A stretch of 64,000 nt of DNA from Deinococcus roseus (GCF_014646895.1 NZ_BMOD01000001.1:305172-369171), one strand, 5' to 3'. Shown: positions 49,252 to 58,547, counted from the first letter of the stretch. Program-made: numbers and translations. The notes: generated by a model not told the origin, from the letters alone.

Positions 49252-49590
49252 ATGCAAACGCAACCAAAGTCTTCCGTGCCTTTTTTGATCAAGGCGCTGT
49301 TGCCTCTGGTTTTTTCGCTTTTGCCCTGGCTGGGTGTGCAGTACGAGCGGGTGCAGGGTTCACGTCATGCCGAAGTGAGCCTGCGGGCCCTGCCCATTCC
49401 TGAGCTGACCACCAGCAGCATTCCTGCACCTCAAATTCCCAGCATCAAAGCAGCTTCTCCTCCTGCAAGGTTTTTCACCTTGCCCTGGTTTGTTCATGCC
49501 CTGGCCAGAACCGTGCAGGTCAAGGAAAAGGTGCTTTTTTTGCCTTACAGCCTGCCCTGGCTGGGCAAAATGATGCTGGATGGTGGCTGA
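49252..49590 (+). CDS. Small membrane-anchored protein of unknown function
   Basis: 112 residues with one hydrophobic segment near the N-terminus (about 10-27, FLIKALLPLVFSLLPWLG), a Pro/Ser-rich middle (about 45-72) and a second weakly hydrophobic region (VKEKVLFLPYSLPWLGKMML). It has no known domain. TAAAAT ends 9 bases before the ATG and no ribosome binding site is seen. It might be an anchor or assembly factor linked to the secDF gene that follows, but that is not shown. Confidence 0.5.
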   Translation: MQTQPKSSVPFLIKALLPLVFSLLPWLGVQYERVQGSRHAEVSLRALPIPELTTSSIPAPQIPSIKAASPPARFFTLPWFVHALARTVQVKEKVLFLPYSLPWLGKMMLDGG

Positions 49591-49685
49591 TTCCCGCTCC
49601 TGAATTGGCGCACCCTTAAAAACCTTTCTTTTCATGCAACAGCAATCCCCTGAACCCAGGCAGGTTGCTGAATTCAAGGAGCAAA

Positions 49686-51932
49686 ATGCATCAAGCCCCC
49701 CGCAAAAAGCGCCGTGCACAGGCACCAGGCGCCAACACCATCTGGACCACCCTGGTCATTCTGGCCGTGCTCGTGGGCTCTTTGCTCAGCATCTGGAGGC
49801 CCTGGCAGCACCCACAAACCCCCACTGCCCTGTGGACCGAGAACTTCAAGTTTCTGAACCTGGGTCTGGACCTGCAAGGTGGCCTGAGGGTCACCATGAA
49901 AGTGGACACCGCCAATCCCACTGCAGACGATGTGGACAAGGCCAAAACCATTCTGGAAAACCGCGTGAATGCCCTGGGGATCGCTGAACCCACCGTGCAG
50001 CGTCAGGGCAATGACCGTGTGGTGATCGAACTTCCGGGCATCAAACCTGAAGAGCAGGACAAAGCCCGCAAGCTGATTGGCACCACCGCCAAGCTGACCT
50101 TCCACATCGTTCCTGATGCCATTGCCCAGAAGACCGATGCAGAGATGAAAGTCTCTGAACTCGGCCCAGCCGTGGCCACCGGGGACATCATCCTGAACGC
50201 CCAGGCCCAGGCCGATTCTGGTGGCCGCTGGGCCGTCAGTTTCACCACCACCCCCGAAGGCTCCAAAAAACTGGAAACCCTGACCCGTGCCAATGTGGGC
50301 AAGCGCATGGCGATTGTGCTGGACAACCAGATCAAGAGCGCTCCCACCCTGCAGAGCGTGCTGTCCACCAACGGTCAGATCACCGGTTCTTTCACCTCTG
50401 AAGAAGCCACCGACCTGGCCCTGGTGCTGAAGTCTGGTGCCCTGCCCGTGCCCCTCAAAGAAGTGGAAGTGCGTGCCATTGGGCCTTCACTGGGTGCAGA
50501 TGCCATCAAGAGTGGAGCCATTGCTTCACTGGTGGGCATTGGGCTGGTGTTTGTGTTTGCCTTCTACTATTACGGGCTGTACTTCGGTCTGGTCATTGCT
50601 GTGGGCCTGCTGTTCTCCGGTCTGATCATCATGGGCATCCTGGGCGGTCTGGGTGCCACCCTGACCCTGCCTGGCATCGCCGGTCTGGTGCTGACCATCG
50701 GTGCTGCTGTAGACGGCAACGTGATTTCCTTCGAGCGCATCAAAGAAGAACTGCGCCGTGGCAAAGGGATCCGGGGAGCAGTCAACAACGGCTTCAACCA
50801 CTCTTTCTGGACCATCTTTGATGTGAACCTTTCCCACCTGCTCTCTGCTTTTGCCCTGGCCAACTACTCCACCGGAGCCGTTAAGGGTTTCGCTGTGACC
50901 CTGGCCGTGGGTGTGATCGCCTCTGCTTTCTCCAACCTGGTGTTCTCCAAGTGGATGATGACCGCCATGGCCCAACGCAGACAATTCACCGCTCCGGACT
51001 GGGCTGCTTTCAAACACCCCACCATTGATTTCATGAAACCTGCTGCAATGATCACCACGGCCAGTGTGGCCCTGGCCATCATTGGCACAGTGATTGTGGG
51101 TGTCAAGGGCTTCAATCTGGGTGTGGATTTCACTGCAGGAACCTCTTACACCGTTGCCACCAAAGCTTCTGTTGAAGTGGAGGATGTGCGCAGCAAACTG
51201 GAAACCGCCGACATTCAGGGTGTGGATCCCAAAGCTGCCGTGATTCAGCGTTCGGTCACTCCAGGCATTGAAGGGGCACAGTTCACAGTCAAGGTGGGCG
51301 AAATTGCCGACACCACCAGCGACCAGTTGCGCAAAACCCTGACCGAACTGGATGGCGGTCAGGTCACCCAGATTGAAAAAGTGGGTCCCACGGTGGGCAA
51401 AGAGCTGACCGACAAGACCCTCAAAGCTGTGATTCTGGGGCTGTTCCTGATTCTGGTGTATGTGGCTTTCCGTTTCGATGTGATCTTCGGGGTGGGCAGT
51501 GTGCTGGCCGTGATCCACGATGTGGGCATCGTGATGGGTCTGTACTCCCTGCTGGGCCTGGAATTCACCATTTCCACGGTGGCTGCCATCCTGACCCTGA
51601 TTGGTTACTCCCTGAACGACTCGATCATCGTGTCGGACCGCATGCGTGAAAACCTGAAGCTGATGCGTGGCAAGCCCTTCCGGGAGATTGTGAACGCCTC
51701 CATCAACCAGACCCTTTCCCGCACCATCATGACCTCTGTGACCACCATGCTGCCTCTGGTGAGCCTGTTCTTCCTGGGCGGGAGTGTTCTGCGGGACTTC
51801 TCCCTGATCCTGCTGGTGGGCATCATCATCGGAACCTACTCCAGCATTTACATCGTGGCTCCCATGGTGGTGTTCTACAACAACTGGCGCGCCACCCACA
51901 AACCCAACAGCAAAAAACCTGCCAAAGCTTAA
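49686..51932 (+). CDS. secDF: Protein translocase subunits SecD and SecF, fused
   Basis: SecDF uses the proton gradient to pull proteins through SecYEG on the outer side of the membrane. This 748-residue chain contains SecD (about 1-440: FLNLGLDLQGGLRVTM, the P1 domain, GAAVDGNVISFERIKEELRRGK) and SecF (about 450-748: GFNLGVDFTAGTSY, GYSLNDSIIVSDRMREN). There are two sets of six membrane spans. Fusion is known in Thermus and in Bacillus. AAGGAG precedes the ATG at 49686. A TTG seven codons upstream is rejected. Confidence 0.97.
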   Translation: MHQAPRKKRRAQAPGANTIWTTLVILAVLVGSLLSIWRPWQHPQTPTALWTENFKFLNLGLDLQGGLRVTMKVDTANPTADDVDKAKTILENRVNALGIAEPTVQRQGNDRVVIELPGIKPEEQDKARKLIGTTAKLTFHIVPDAIAQKTDAEMKVSELGPAVATGDIILNAQAQADSGGRWAVSFTTTPEGSKKLETLTRANVGKRMAIVLDNQIKSAPTLQSVLSTNGQITGSFTSEEATDLALVLKSGALPVPLKEVEVRAIGPSLGADAIKSGAIASLVGIGLVFVFAFYYYGLYFGLVIAVGLLFSGLIIMGILGGLGATLTLPGIAGLVLTIGAAVDGNVISFERIKEELRRGKGIRGAVNNGFNHSFWTIFDVNLSHLLSAFALANYSTGAVKGFAVTLAVGVIASAFSNLVFSKWMMTAMAQRRQFTAPDWAAFKHPTIDFMKPAAMITTASVALAIIGTVIVGVKGFNLGVDFTAGTSYTVATKASVEVEDVRSKLETADIQGVDPKAAVIQRSVTPGIEGAQFTVKVGEIADTTSDQLRKTLTELDGGQVTQIEKVGPTVGKELTDKTLKAVILGLFLILVYVAFRFDVIFGVGSVLAVIHDVGIVMGLYSLLGLEFTISTVAAILTLIGYSLNDSIIVSDRMRENLKLMRGKPFREIVNASINQTLSRTIMTSVTTMLPLVSLFFLGGSVLRDFSLILLVGIIIGTYSSIYIVAPMVVFYNNWRATHKPNSKKPAKA

Positions 51933-51951
51933 ACCCTTTGCAACCCCATGA

Positions 51952-51975
51952 CCTCCTGATTTTCAGGAGGTTTTT
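51952..51975 (+). terminator. secDF terminator
   Basis: ACCTCCTG and CAGGAGGT form an 8-bp stem over a 4-base loop, with a T-run. Confidence 0.9.
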
Positions 51976-51998
51976 GTTTGCCCTACTGCGTTTATCAG

Positions 51999-52034
51999 TG
52001 GAATAGAAGGATTAAAAAGAATCCTTCTATTCCA
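51999..52034. repeat. Perfect 15-bp hairpin after the secDF terminator
   Basis: TGGAATAGAAGGATT (51999-52013) is exactly inverted at 52020-52034 around AAAAAG. No T-run follows on either strand, so it is not a normal terminator. It lies 100 bases upstream of the protease gene. Confidence 0.8.
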
Positions 52035-52133
52035 AACAACATCAACCCTTGCAGTAGCCTCTTATTCTTCTGTCAAAGGCTATAAAAACCCTCTACACTG
52101 TTGAAAAGAACCTGAAGTTGAAGGGGTGCTGGT

Positions 52134-53468
52134 ATGAATCGAACTTGTGTGTCATGGTCAAAATGGTCAATGGTGTCGTTTTTGCTTTTCGGCTTTTCGC
52201 AGGCCAGGGTGGGTGGGGGCAACCTTCCAGCAGCAAATTCACCCATCGCCCAGAGCATGGTGGCCCTCATTGATGTGGAAGGCTCGCTGTGTTCCGGGGT
52301 CCTGATTGGCAACAGCACGGTGCTGACAGCGGCCCACTGTGTGGAGGACATGGTGGCCATTCCTTCCCCCATCGTGTATTTTCCACAGCCCGGAGAGGTG
52401 ATTGGGCACAACCAGAAAGAACTGATGGTGAAAGGGCGTTTTCTGATTCCCAAGCGGATTCTGCGCACCCCGGAGCGTTCCAGTCGGGTGGCCCTGAACA
52501 ATTCCACCTCCTCCCATCCCAAAGTGGTGAATTTTCAGGAAGAGCGAACATACCAGGGACCTGACCTTGCCCTGCTGGAGGTGGATGCAGGGGCTGTGCG
52601 TTTGTGGAACAGTTTCAAAAAAGCCCCTTTGCTGTTGAATCTGGACAGCGAAGAACTGAACCCTGGTGAAAGCATCCGGGTGGCCGGATTTGGCATTTAC
52701 GAATTTCAGGACAGTGAACCCGCCGGGCAATTGCATGAAGGCACCGAAGAAGTGGAAGGGTTCGGACGCACGCCAGTGGGCACCTATGTCATCCAGCCTT
52801 CTGTGGGGGCCAGGGCCTGTGCAGGAGATTCTGGAGGAGGGGTTTTTGCCCTGCGCAATGGGCAGTGGACCCTGGCAGGCATCATCAGCAGTGCCAGTGG
52901 AACCGCCGAGCAGGCCAATCGCATTGCCCATGGCAGCAAAACCCACCGGATCTGCCAGGAAGTCGGGTACACCGCCATTGTGGATGTGCTGCAGTACGGC
53001 AAATTCATTGCCCAGGCCGCCCAGTGGGACACTGCCATTGCAGACTGGGTGAAAGAATCGGATCGCCGCAAGGCCCTGCTGGTCAACAATTTTCAGGCAG
53101 ATGGCAATTACCTCTACAAACAGGCACAGGAGTGCGCCAGTGCTTTTGACCAGAAGAAATTCACGCAAGCACTCCCCGTTTGCACCACGGCAGCACAGGG
53201 GCGGGTGGAGTCTTCCCAGTACCTGCTGGGCCTGATGTACCTGAATGGGGACGGCGTGAGCAAGAATCTGGAAAAATCAGCATTCTGGATGGAAAAATCT
53301 GCAAAACAGAATTTTGGTCCTGCCTGGTATGTGCTGGCCTTCTGGCATGAGCAGGGTTCCGGTCCTTACCCCATCAACCCGCAGAAAGCCAGGGAAAGTT
53401 ACCAGAAGTGTGCCCAGTTGCAGGTTGAGGAATGCCTGAACCGCCTCAAAGCCCTGCAGGGGCACTGA
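52134..53468 (+). CDS. Exported trypsin-like serine protease with Sel1 repeats
   Basis: 444 residues. The N-terminus is a signal peptide (to about residue 24). A trypsin domain (about 30-285) has the full triad: His in LTAAHC (about 68), Asp in GPDLALLEVD (about 145) and Ser in GDSGGG (about 231). The C-terminal third holds Sel1/TPR-like repeats (YLLGLMYLNGDGVSKNLEKSAFWMEKSA, then YVLAFWHEQGSG). Sel1 repeats bind proteins, so the protease may work within a complex in the envelope. The join of the two domains is unusual. Confidence 0.88.
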   Translation: MNRTCVSWSKWSMVSFLLFGFSQARVGGGNLPAANSPIAQSMVALIDVEGSLCSGVLIGNSTVLTAAHCVEDMVAIPSPIVYFPQPGEVIGHNQKELMVKGRFLIPKRILRTPERSSRVALNNSTSSHPKVVNFQEERTYQGPDLALLEVDAGAVRLWNSFKKAPLLLNLDSEELNPGESIRVAGFGIYEFQDSEPAGQLHEGTEEVEGFGRTPVGTYVIQPSVGARACAGDSGGGVFALRNGQWTLAGIISSASGTAEQANRIAHGSKTHRICQEVGYTAIVDVLQYGKFIAQAAQWDTAIADWVKESDRRKALLVNNFQADGNYLYKQAQECASAFDQKKFTQALPVCTTAAQGRVESSQYLLGLMYLNGDGVSKNLEKSAFWMEKSAKQNFGPAWYVLAFWHEQGSGPYPINPQKARESYQKCAQLQVEECLNRLKALQGH

Positions 53469-53551
53469 GGACATCGCAGCCCTGACGGCTTTTGCCTGAC
53501 AATTTCTGGCCTGTGGGTCCTTTATGCTGAGGTCAAAGAGTGGAGGACGGA

Positions 53552-54259
53552 ATGGACCATGCCCACAAATTGCACAGCATCTGGGACGAACTGGAAAAAG
53601 GAAATGAAGAGGCCATCCATGAAGCCCGCAAGCTGACCCGCAAAGCCCAGGCTGACCTGCGGGCAGTGGGAGCATCCAGAAAAACCCAGAAACCCTGGAA
53701 GAAATTGCGACAGACCATCGCACCCATCCGGGATCTGGATGTGACCCTGAGCAACCTGAAAAAGCTGCTGAAAGATTTGCACGCCGATGCAGTGACCCTG
53801 GAACTGCTGGGTCTGCATTACCAGACCTTGCGCCTCCGCATGTGGTCTGAGGTCAGGTTGCCTGCCCGGCCAAAGGGTGTTGCAGACGCGGACCCCGAAC
53901 AGGTGAAAGAAACCCTGCAAGAAGACTGGGCCGCCCTGAAGAAAGAAGCCCGCAAGGTGTTGAAAAGTGATGATGCCACAGCCTGGCACAGCTGGCGCAA
54001 GCACCTCAAACGCTACCGTTACACCTGGGAAATTCTGGCAGAGGCCCCCACCGCCCTGGTGGATTTGCTGGGGCATCTGGGCAACATGCAGGACATGGAG
54101 GTTTTGAAAGCAGAGTTGCAAGGAGCACCTGAATTCCTGCATCCTTACCTGCCCGAATTGCAGGAGCTTTTAAACCAGCAGCATCAGGAGGAACAACAAA
54201 GAGCAGTGTCTGTCTGGCAGGAATGGAGCAATACACATGCAGTCCTGATAGAATCATAG
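53552..54259 (+). CDS. CHAD domain protein
   Basis: CHAD domains are helical, rich in conserved His and basic residues, and bind inorganic polyphosphate. The 235-residue protein has the repeated pattern (HEARKLTRKAQADLRA, then AWHSWRKHLKRYRYTWEIL) that makes the basic channel. There is no CYTH triphosphatase domain. GGAGG is 5 bases before the ATG at 53552. A GTG four codons earlier is part of that binding site. Its end contains the promoter of the next gene. Confidence 0.86.
   Translation: MDHAHKLHSIWDELEKGNEEAIHEARKLTRKAQADLRAVGASRKTQKPWKKLRQTIAPIRDLDVTLSNLKKLLKDLHADAVTLELLGLHYQTLRLRMWSEVRLPARPKGVADADPEQVKETLQEDWAALKKEARKVLKSDDATAWHSWRKHLKRYRYTWEILAEAPTALVDLLGHLGNMQDMEVLKAELQGAPEFLHPYLPELQELLNQQHQEEQQRAVSVWQEWSNTHAVLIES
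54249..54254 (+). promoter_or_regulatory. -10 of leaderless mazG-like gene
   Basis: TAGAAT ends 6 bases before the GTG at 54261, inside the last codons of the CHAD gene. Confidence 0.55.
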
Positions 54260-54260
54260 G

Positions 54261-54587
54261 GTGGATTTAAGCGCAGTACAGAAAAAACAGCAGGCTTTCA
54301 TTGAAGAGCGCGGCTGGTCCGAATTCCAGACCCCCAAAAACCTGGTGATGGCCCTGATGGTGGAAACCGCCGAGCTGCAGGAAATTTTTCAGTGGCTCAC
54401 CCCTGAAGAAAGCTGGCAGGTTCGCCAGAGTCCTCAGGTTCTGGAACATGTGGGAGAAGAAGCCGCTGATGTGCTGCTTTACCTGCTGCACCTGTGTGGC
54501 CAGTTGAACATTGACCTTGAAGCCGCCGTCAAGGACAAAATGCAAAAGAATGCCCTGAAGTATCCCCTTCCGGCAGGGCCCGCATGA
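54261..54587 (+). CDS. MazG-like nucleotide pyrophosphohydrolase
   Basis: 108 residues of the all-alpha NTP pyrophosphatase fold, close to dCTP pyrophosphatases. The start is QKKQQAFIEERGW, then MVETAELQEIFQW (metal-binding E-x-x-E) and HVGEEAADVLLYLLHL (E-x-x-D). Such enzymes remove non-canonical or excess dNTPs. GTG start with leaderless spacing. Its stop overlaps the next gene (ATGA). Confidence 0.9.
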   Translation: MDLSAVQKKQQAFIEERGWSEFQTPKNLVMALMVETAELQEIFQWLTPEESWQVRQSPQVLEHVGEEAADVLLYLLHLCGQLNIDLEAAVKDKMQKNALKYPLPAGPA

Positions 54588-54919
54588 AGGTCCTGCAATA
54601 CATCCAGGTGCTGCTGCTGCTCACCCTTCTGGGCATGATTCTGGTGGTTCAACTGGAAAACCCGCTGGAGGTGCGCCTTCCTTTCATCTCTGGAGGCAAA
54701 ACCACCATTTCACTGGGCTGGTTTCTCCTGATGACCCTGGGAATGGGGGCATTGTACACTTTCTTCCTGATGCTTCCTCCTTACCTGCGCAGCCTTTGGG
54801 CCATCCGTTCTGAGCGCGTTCGCAGTGCTGAAATGCAAAAACAGCCTGCTGTCCCTGCAGCCCCTCTGGTGTCTGATGCACCAGATCTGGCCCCTCTGGA
54901 AGGAACCCGTGAACCATGA
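54584..54919 (+). CDS. LapA-domain (DUF1049) inner membrane protein
   Basis: 111 residues with two membrane spans (about 5-24 and 45-66) around a short loop containing NPLEVRLPFISG, then a cytoplasmic tail rich in Pro and Ala. LapA/YciS proteins are linked to lipopolysaccharide assembly in enterics. Their role here is unknown. It overlaps both neighbours by ATGA, so mazG-like, lapA-like and recJ are translated as a coupled set. Confidence 0.78.
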   Translation: MKVLQYIQVLLLLTLLGMILVVQLENPLEVRLPFISGGKTTISLGWFLLMTLGMGALYTFFLMLPPYLRSLWAIRSERVRSAEMQKQPAVPAAPLVSDAPDLAPLEGTREP

Positions 54920-57075
54920 AAGAGGCCGTCTGGACGCTGGCCAATCCAGCCAGCCTTGCTGAACTGTCTGCCCTGATGGAAGATTTTGCCATCAGCCCCC
55001 TGATGGCGCAGGTTTTTCATTCCCGTGGACTGACCCGCGAGCACCTGTCTCCAGACCTGGGGCTGAGCCCCAATCCTGCCCTGCATGAAGCCGCAAGTCG
55101 AATCATTGCAGCCATTCAGCACAAAAAGCGCATCCGCATCCATGGAGACTATGATGCAGACGGCATCACCGCTTCCAGTGTGCTGGTGCTGGGTTTAAAA
55201 GCCCTGGGGGCAGATGTGCATGCCTTCATTCCCCACCGCCTGAACGAAGGCTACGGGATGCATCCTGACAAAGTCCCGGAGCACATTGATTCCTGTGATT
55301 TGCTGGTCACCGTGGACTGTGGGGTCACCAACCTGGAAGAGGTGCGGCGGGTCCTGGAAGCAGGCAAAGAGGTGATCGTCACAGACCACCACAAGCCTGG
55401 GGCTGAATTCCCAGACTGTCTGGTGGTGCACCCGTACCTGACCCCCAATTACGACCATGACCTGCACAACCTGACCGGAGCAGGCGTGGCTTACCATTTG
55501 TTGTGGGCCATCCACCAGCAACTGGGCAAACCGGATCCTGTGGAATACACAGACATCGCCACCATTGGCACCATTGCGGATGTGGCCCCCCTGATCGGGG
55601 AAAACCGTGCGCTGGTGATTGCTGGCCTGAAGCAAATGAAAAACAGCATTCATGCAGGCATCCGGGCTGCCCTCAAGCAGAACCGCATCGAGCAGCCCAG
55701 TGCCCGCGATGTGGCTTTCATTCTGGCCCCCCGCATCAATGCAGCAGGCCGTCTGGGTGAAGCAGAAATTGCCCTGGAGTTCCTGACCACCTACTCGGAA
55801 AGAAGGGCGCAGGAACTGGGCATTTACCTGGACACCCGCAACAAGGAGCGCAAGGAAATCCAGGACAAAATGTTCCAGCATGCCCTGCAGATTGTGAACC
55901 CCGAGGATCCCGCCATTGTGGTCACCCACCAGGACTGGCATGCAGGCATCATGGGCATTGTGGCCAGCAAACTGCTGGAAACCTACTACAAACCGGTGTT
56001 CATCATTGCGCAGGGCAAGGGCAGTGTGCGTTCCACCCCTGGCATCAGTGCCGTGGATGGCCTGAATTTTGCAAAAGACCTGCTGAAACGCTATGGGGGC
56101 CACTCTGGAGCCGCAGGTTTTGCCATTTACGAAGAGAACATCCCTGCGCTGCAGGACCGCCTGCATGAATTTGTGAACCGTTACCCGGTTCCGGTCAGGC
56201 AGATCAAGATGGACACCCTGCTGCCACCCAATGCTGCGCGTTTCAGCCTGCTGGAAGAAATCCAGCGTTTTGAACCTTACGGTGAAGGCATCCGCCCCCC
56301 CAGCTTCTGGGTGAACGGCCCTCTGGAAGAAAGCCGCCAGATGGGCAAAGAAGGCAAGCATTACAGCTTCAGGGCACACGGCATCCGGGGCAAAAAATGG
56401 GACTTCAAAGGACCCAGACAGGGCACCCCGGTGGACATTGCGGTGGCTCTGGGCAGCAACACCTACCAGAACAAAACCACCCTGGAATTTGATGCCGATG
56501 CTGTGCGCAAACAGCACCCTCTGGACCTGGTCCAGCAAGACCGCAAAGTGCGGGTTCACAGGCTTTCTGCCCGCTCAGCTTTTGCCGAACTGAAAGCCCA
56601 TCCTGCCCACTTTGCTGTGTACGCAGAAAACGAGGGCATTCCATTTCTGCAGAAAAACTGCCCAGAAGTGCGTTTGCTCTCTGTGGAGGAAAATGCCCCT
56701 CAGATTCTGCTGATGGCCCTGCCTCCCCTGCAGGTGCTGCAACGCTGGCTGCAACAGGCTGAGGTGACTTTTGCTCTGGGCGAAAAGAATTTGCTGTCTT
56801 TGCTGAATGCTTACCAGCATGGCAACGAACACCTCACCCAGCATCCCCGTGCGGAGACACTGGAAGAACTCGGGGTGGCTTCTTTCATGGATGTGCCCGG
56901 AACCAACGTGTGGGCCAGCCAGAGTTACCGTCAAGAAGCCCTGGAGGCTTACATCAAAACCGCGCTGGCCCAGTTTTTCCTTTCCCTGAGCGATGCAGGT
57001 TTCAGCACTGCTGTGTTGCAGTTGTTTGCTGCAAAGCAAACCCCGAAGCAGGAATCCCTGCTGTCCCTTTCCTGA
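54916..57075 (+). CDS. recJ: Single-stranded-DNA-specific exonuclease RecJ
   Basis: RecJ is a 5'-3' ssDNA exonuclease of recombination and repair; in Deinococcus it is important for RecFOR-type double-strand break repair. The DHH domain has GDYDADGITASS (about 75-86), VDCGV (about 133), TDHHKPG (about 155) and the DHHA1 region with GGHSGAAGFAI (about 395). A C-terminal domain of about 250 residues extends beyond the E. coli protein, as in other Deinococcus RecJ, for 719 residues in all. The ATG overlaps the upstream stop. Confidence 0.96.
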   Translation: MKEAVWTLANPASLAELSALMEDFAISPLMAQVFHSRGLTREHLSPDLGLSPNPALHEAASRIIAAIQHKKRIRIHGDYDADGITASSVLVLGLKALGADVHAFIPHRLNEGYGMHPDKVPEHIDSCDLLVTVDCGVTNLEEVRRVLEAGKEVIVTDHHKPGAEFPDCLVVHPYLTPNYDHDLHNLTGAGVAYHLLWAIHQQLGKPDPVEYTDIATIGTIADVAPLIGENRALVIAGLKQMKNSIHAGIRAALKQNRIEQPSARDVAFILAPRINAAGRLGEAEIALEFLTTYSERRAQELGIYLDTRNKERKEIQDKMFQHALQIVNPEDPAIVVTHQDWHAGIMGIVASKLLETYYKPVFIIAQGKGSVRSTPGISAVDGLNFAKDLLKRYGGHSGAAGFAIYEENIPALQDRLHEFVNRYPVPVRQIKMDTLLPPNAARFSLLEEIQRFEPYGEGIRPPSFWVNGPLEESRQMGKEGKHYSFRAHGIRGKKWDFKGPRQGTPVDIAVALGSNTYQNKTTLEFDADAVRKQHPLDLVQQDRKVRVHRLSARSAFAELKAHPAHFAVYAENEGIPFLQKNCPEVRLLSVEENAPQILLMALPPLQVLQRWLQQAEVTFALGEKNLLSLLNAYQHGNEHLTQHPRAETLEELGVASFMDVPGTNVWASQSYRQEALEAYIKTALAQFFLSLSDAGFSTAVLQLFAAKQTPKQESLLSLS

Positions 57076-57101
57076 GGGAGCCCCTCCCAGAGAGATTTTG
57101 T

Positions 57102-57107
57102 TAAAAT
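57102..57107 (+). promoter_or_regulatory. -10 of leaderless cupin gene
   Basis: TAAAAT ends 6 bases before the ATG at 57114. Confidence 0.55.
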
Positions 57108-57113
57108 GGCGGC

Positions 57114-57638
57114 ATGCAACTTGATTCCAACATCGCAGGGTTGATTGTCAAAGACAGGCAAACCGTCACTTCGTCAGGAGAGAGCGTCAAGAAGCGCATC
57201 GAAGGCCTGCACATCATGGAACGCCCTTCCAATGAAGACCACCGGGGAGAACTGATTGAGGTGTTCAATCCAGCCTGGAATTTTCATCCTGATCCGCTGG
57301 TGTATGTTTACTCTGTGGTGGTGCGTCCACAATCGGTGCGGGGGTGGGTGGTGCATCTGGAACAGGAAGACCGCATTTTCATTCTTTCTGGAACCCTCAG
57401 GTGGGCCTTTTATGATGCACGGGAAGGCTCTCCCACCCAGGGGATGCTCAATGAATTCACCTTCAGTGCACACCACCGGGTCTTGTTCGTGATTCCCAGT
57501 GGTGTTTTGCATGCCGTCAAGAACATTGGCGAGGGAGAAGCCACCTTCATCAACATGCCCAACAAACCCTACAACCACCAGGACCCTGACAAGTACCGCC
57601 TTCCCATGCCCAATGACCTCATCTCTTTCACGTTCTGA
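57114..57638 (+). CDS. Cupin of the dTDP-4-dehydrorhamnose 3,5-epimerase family
   Basis: 174 residues of the RmlC-like cupin fold: HRGELIEVFNPAW, then VRGWVVHLEQEDRIFILSGTLRWAFYDAREGSPTQG and a C-terminal HAVKNIGEGEATFINMPNKPY. True RmlC enzymes carry RGLHYQ with the catalytic His. Here the same place reads RGWVVH, so the activity may differ. No other dTDP-rhamnose genes are present. The next gene, a glycosyltransferase, overlaps its 3' end by 26 bases, suggesting a shared glycan job. Confidence 0.8.
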   Translation: MQLDSNIAGLIVKDRQTVTSSGESVKKRIEGLHIMERPSNEDHRGELIEVFNPAWNFHPDPLVYVYSVVVRPQSVRGWVVHLEQEDRIFILSGTLRWAFYDAREGSPTQGMLNEFTFSAHHRVLFVIPSGVLHAVKNIGEGEATFINMPNKPYNHQDPDKYRLPMPNDLISFTF

Positions 57639-58521
57639 ACCCACCGTCACGGTGATTGTGGCCACCTACAACAGTGCCACTTCACTGGAATTCACCCTGC
57701 GCAGCATCCTCAACCAGACCTTGCAGGATTTTGAGGTGTGGGTGATTGGGGATGCCTGCACCGATCAGACTGCAGCAGTGGTGGAAGGGTTTGGGGACAC
57801 CCGTCTGAATTTTTACAACCGCACCCAAAATTCAGGAAGCCAGGCCCTGCCCAACAACGATGGTCTGGAGCGGGCCAGAGGAAAATACATTGCCTATCTG
57901 GGCCATGACGATTTGTGGTTTCCCTGGCACCTCTCAGAACTGGTGTCCGCACTGGAAACCCAGCAGGCAGATCTGGTGCATGCCATGTGTGCCCGCCTGT
58001 TGCCCCAGGGACTGCAGGGCATCTGGGGACCACCCAGCACTGGAAAGGGATATCACCTGGTCCACATTCCTCCGTCTTGCATTCTGCACCTCAGGGGAAA
58101 ACTCACCTGGAAAGCTGCAGAAGACGCGCTGGTGGGGGTGGATGTCGATTTTCTGCGGAGGATGAGCCTGTCAGGACACCGGATTCATTTTCATCCCCGG
58201 CTGTCGGTTTTGAAATTTCCCTCTGGTGGCTGGAGGGCTTATGACCCCAGAACCCCAAAACCCCAGCAACAGCACTGGAAAGACCTTTCTGATCGTCCTG
58301 AAGCGCTGGAACACCGCATCCTTACCGAGGCAGCCCAGGTGCTTTCCCAGCACCTGAATCCCCTGTATCCCCTTCCCCAACTCATTCGGCACCTGATGCG
58401 GCACCTGACCTACTGGCTGACCCTACAGGGCATCAGTGAAAACAAGCTGATTCACCCTCTGTTGAAGATGCACTTGAACCGAACACGCAAACACAAGCGA
58501 AAAGTGCGGGGGCTGGATTGA
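57613..58521 (+). CDS. Family 2 glycosyltransferase
   Basis: GT2 (GT-A fold) of 302 residues: TVTVIVATYNSATSLEFTLRSIL (about 14-36), VIGDACTDQTAAVV and the metal-binding-type AYLGHDDLWFP (about 97). The remainder is a variable acceptor domain ending in a basic tail (NRTRKHKRKVRGLD). There is no membrane span, so the product is probably a glycan or glycolipid precursor made at the membrane. The ATG at 57613 lies inside the cupin gene, implying coupled translation. Confidence 0.9.
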   Translation: MTSSLSRSEPTVTVIVATYNSATSLEFTLRSILNQTLQDFEVWVIGDACTDQTAAVVEGFGDTRLNFYNRTQNSGSQALPNNDGLERARGKYIAYLGHDDLWFPWHLSELVSALETQQADLVHAMCARLLPQGLQGIWGPPSTGKGYHLVHIPPSCILHLRGKLTWKAAEDALVGVDVDFLRRMSLSGHRIHFHPRLSVLKFPSGGWRAYDPRTPKPQQQHWKDLSDRPEALEHRILTEAAQVLSQHLNPLYPLPQLIRHLMRHLTYWLTLQGISENKLIHPLLKMHLNRTRKHKRKVRGLD

Positions 58522-58547
58522 CCTGTGCAGCTCTGGGTGCTGTGCAC

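Noticed and set aside
50526..51899. A 457-residue antisense frame inside secDF
   Set aside because: It is a His/Gln-rich shadow of the conserved SecDF gene.
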